64,000 nucleotides of DNA from Ensifer sp. LCM 4579 (GTDB lineage: Bacteria > Pseudomonadota > Alphaproteobacteria > Rhizobiales > Rhizobiaceae), in assembly GCF_001854885.1 (NCBI RefSeq), contig NZ_MDDV01000016.1:1-64000 (forward strand), written 5' to 3'. Positions 62,986 through 64,000 of this stretch are shown one piece after another. The translations under genes were made by a program, and so were the position numbers. The notes under the pieces were generated by a model, which ran no database searches, was not told the DNA's origin, and worked only from the letters and a program-made list of their open reading frames with translations. The stretch's first letter is position 1; every line of letters starts with the position of its first letter.

Positions 62986-63135
62986 CTATTGCGCTGGCTT
63001 AGCGGTGAATGGCCACCTAGCAGCACTTCGAGTTGACCGGAAGGCGCTCGGTATTCATCCGGCTCGCATTCGGGCCGACCCTGACAAACTCGGTCGCCCC
63101 GGACGGCCGAGAGGAAGACCCAGCTAGAGGTAATA

Positions 63136-64000
63136 TCATCCACCGTAACCATCCTCAGTGAACTTCGTTGGCCCCTTCCCCGCTTTTGAGTCGTGGATCG
63201 CGCTTTTCAGATCGCCAATGAAGGTATCAACCGCATCCCCGTGTTTGTAGTTGAGTAGGATATTGATACCGATCGGATTTTCCAGCGGAGCAAACCGCCA
63301 GTTTCTGTCGATAAGGCCTTGGCGGACTACCTTCATGTCGGTCCCTGCAGTGCCCCCGATCCCAACAATCCCGGCGAGAGGCTCGCCTAGCACGCAGACC
63401 TCATCCAATTGCCGCACTGCCGAAATAATCGCGCGGCGCGCTTCGATTATTTTCCGGGTTCTCTCCCGGTATCCCGAGCGGCCCAAGTACTTCATAACTG
63501 CCCACGCAGATGCGACCGCGCCGCCCGGACGAGACCCAGCAATCGTTGGCGTTGTGAATTGACCCGTGGGCCAATCTTCGAGCACGAAACGTTGATGCTC
63601 CTCGTGCTGCTTGTCCGACAGAAGAACTAGCGACGCGCCACGGCTTGTGTAGCCGTACTTGTGGAGATCGGCTGACATGGATCGAACGCCTTTGACCGAG
63701 AGGTCGAAAGGAGGGATCTCTTCAACTTCCTTTGCGAAGGGCAGGAAAAACCCGCCGACGCATGCGTCCACGTGCAGCCAGAGATTATGGGCGCGAGCCA
63801 GTTCAGCCAGTTCCGAGATTGGGTCGATGCATCCAACCGGATAGGCTGGCGCCGATCCAACGATCATGATTGTGTTTTCGGTGATGTGCTCTCGCATAAT
63901 CCCGACGTCCACGCGGTAAGAGGACGTCGGGGGAAGGCGCACAACCTTCAGACCCATCAGATCAGCGGCTTTGTTAAAGGCGGGATGGCACGTGTAGCCG
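63136..64000 (-). CDS. PLP-dependent decarboxylase-like protein (5' part outside the window)
   Basis: The visible 288 residues belong to fold-type I group II decarboxylases, closest in layout to sphingosine-1-phosphate lyase and glutamate/tyrosine decarboxylase-like proteins. WLHVDACVGGFFLPFA holds the Asp that contacts the pyridine nitrogen, and MSADLHKYGYTSRGASL holds the Schiff-base Lys. The frame is open to 64000, reading YTCHPAFNKAADLMGLKVV at the edge, so about 100-150 N-terminal residues lie outside. The C-terminus ends TKFTEDGYGG. It is preceded downstream by aminotransferase debris, so it may be all that is left of an amino-acid metabolic cluster. Confidence 0.85.
   Translation of the reverse strand, partial: GYTCHPAFNKAADLMGLKVVRLPPTSSYRVDVGIMREHITENTIMIVGSAPAYPVGCIDPISELAELARAHNLWLHVDACVGGFFLPFAKEVEEIPPFDLSVKGVRSMSADLHKYGYTSRGASLVLLSDKQHEEHQRFVLEDWPTGQFTTPTIAGSRPGGAVASAWAVMKYLGRSGYRERTRKIIEARRAIISAVRQLDEVCVLGEPLAGIVGIGGTAGTDMKVVRQGLIDRNWRFAPLENPIGINILLNYKHGDAVDTFIGDLKSAIHDSKAGKGPTKFTEDGYGG

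Noticed and set aside
1-64000. CRISPR arrays, tRNA and rRNA genes
   Set aside because: I looked for regularly spaced repeats and for tRNA-like cloverleaf arms and conserved rRNA stretches by eye and found none. Only short tandem or inverted repeats are present.

Overview
The window looks like an accessory replicon or island of a nodulating alphaproteobacterium (Rhizobium, Sinorhizobium or Mesorhizobium type), most likely a symbiotic plasmid or symbiosis island. Four things point that way. Insertion-sequence debris is dense (IS91, IS110, IS630, IS5, IS3 and ISNCY types). Single genes repeatedly sit between broken ones. A block resembling the y4nG-y4nM region of the NGR234 symbiotic plasmid is present. 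Two NifA-type upstream sites (TGT-N10-ACA) each precede a sigma-54-like -24/-12 element. I see no tRNA, rRNA, replication origin or CRISPR array.

Layout. 1-9 kb: an Lrp/AsnC regulator, an M20 amidohydrolase, a small SET-domain protein and a LuxR-type regulator, separated by remnants of a GlxA-like regulator, transposases, a diaminobutyrate aminotransferase and an adenosine kinase. 9.7-16.8 kb: an IS cluster with two frameshifted IS110 copies, an intact IS91-type element with its own tyrosine recombinase, and an IS5 element. 17.3-22 kb: a conserved rhizobial hypothetical, a response regulator broken by an 8-bp duplication, a decayed GAF/HWE histidine kinase, and an inverted, deleted copy of an operon that is intact at 53-58.7 kb.

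22-37 kb is the most striking part. It is an apparently intact, tightly coupled cluster for putting a 7-deazaguanine base into DNA. It has preQ0 synthesis genes (queE, queD, queC), a queuosine-precursor transporter, a DpdA-like tRNA-guanine-transglycosylase relative with two DGQHR/DndB-type (DpdB-like) partners, and a YaaA-like protein. A UvrD-type helicase and a RecB-like nuclease lie upstream. A membrane protein resembling Pycsar/SLATT effectors and a HAD hydrolase lie downstream. A ribbon-helix-helix regulator with a palindromic operator and a second DGQHR-protein/nuclease pair flank the cluster. I read it as an unusual Dpd-type DNA modification and restriction system.

37.5-48.3 kb: the y4n-like block holds a HAD-UbiA prenyltransferase, two SDR epimerases, a GMC oxidoreductase, a small membrane transporter and a multi-spanning membrane protein. 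Together they suggest polyprenyl-phosphate-pentose synthesis and transfer, probably for decorating a symbiotic glycoconjugate under NifA/RpoN control. 48.8-52 kb: a polar amino-acid ABC transporter operon. 52.3-58.7 kb: a catabolic-looking operon with a Tm-1-like protein, a PEP-hydrolase-type TIM barrel, a cupin, a Gfo/Idh oxidoreductase and a regulator whose sensor is another copy of the same TIM barrel. Debris of this operon lies at three other places. 59.5-64 kb: a D-2-hydroxyacid dehydrogenase, an ISNCY remnant, aspartase and aminotransferase fragments, and the 3' part of a PLP-dependent decarboxylase-like gene running off the window end.
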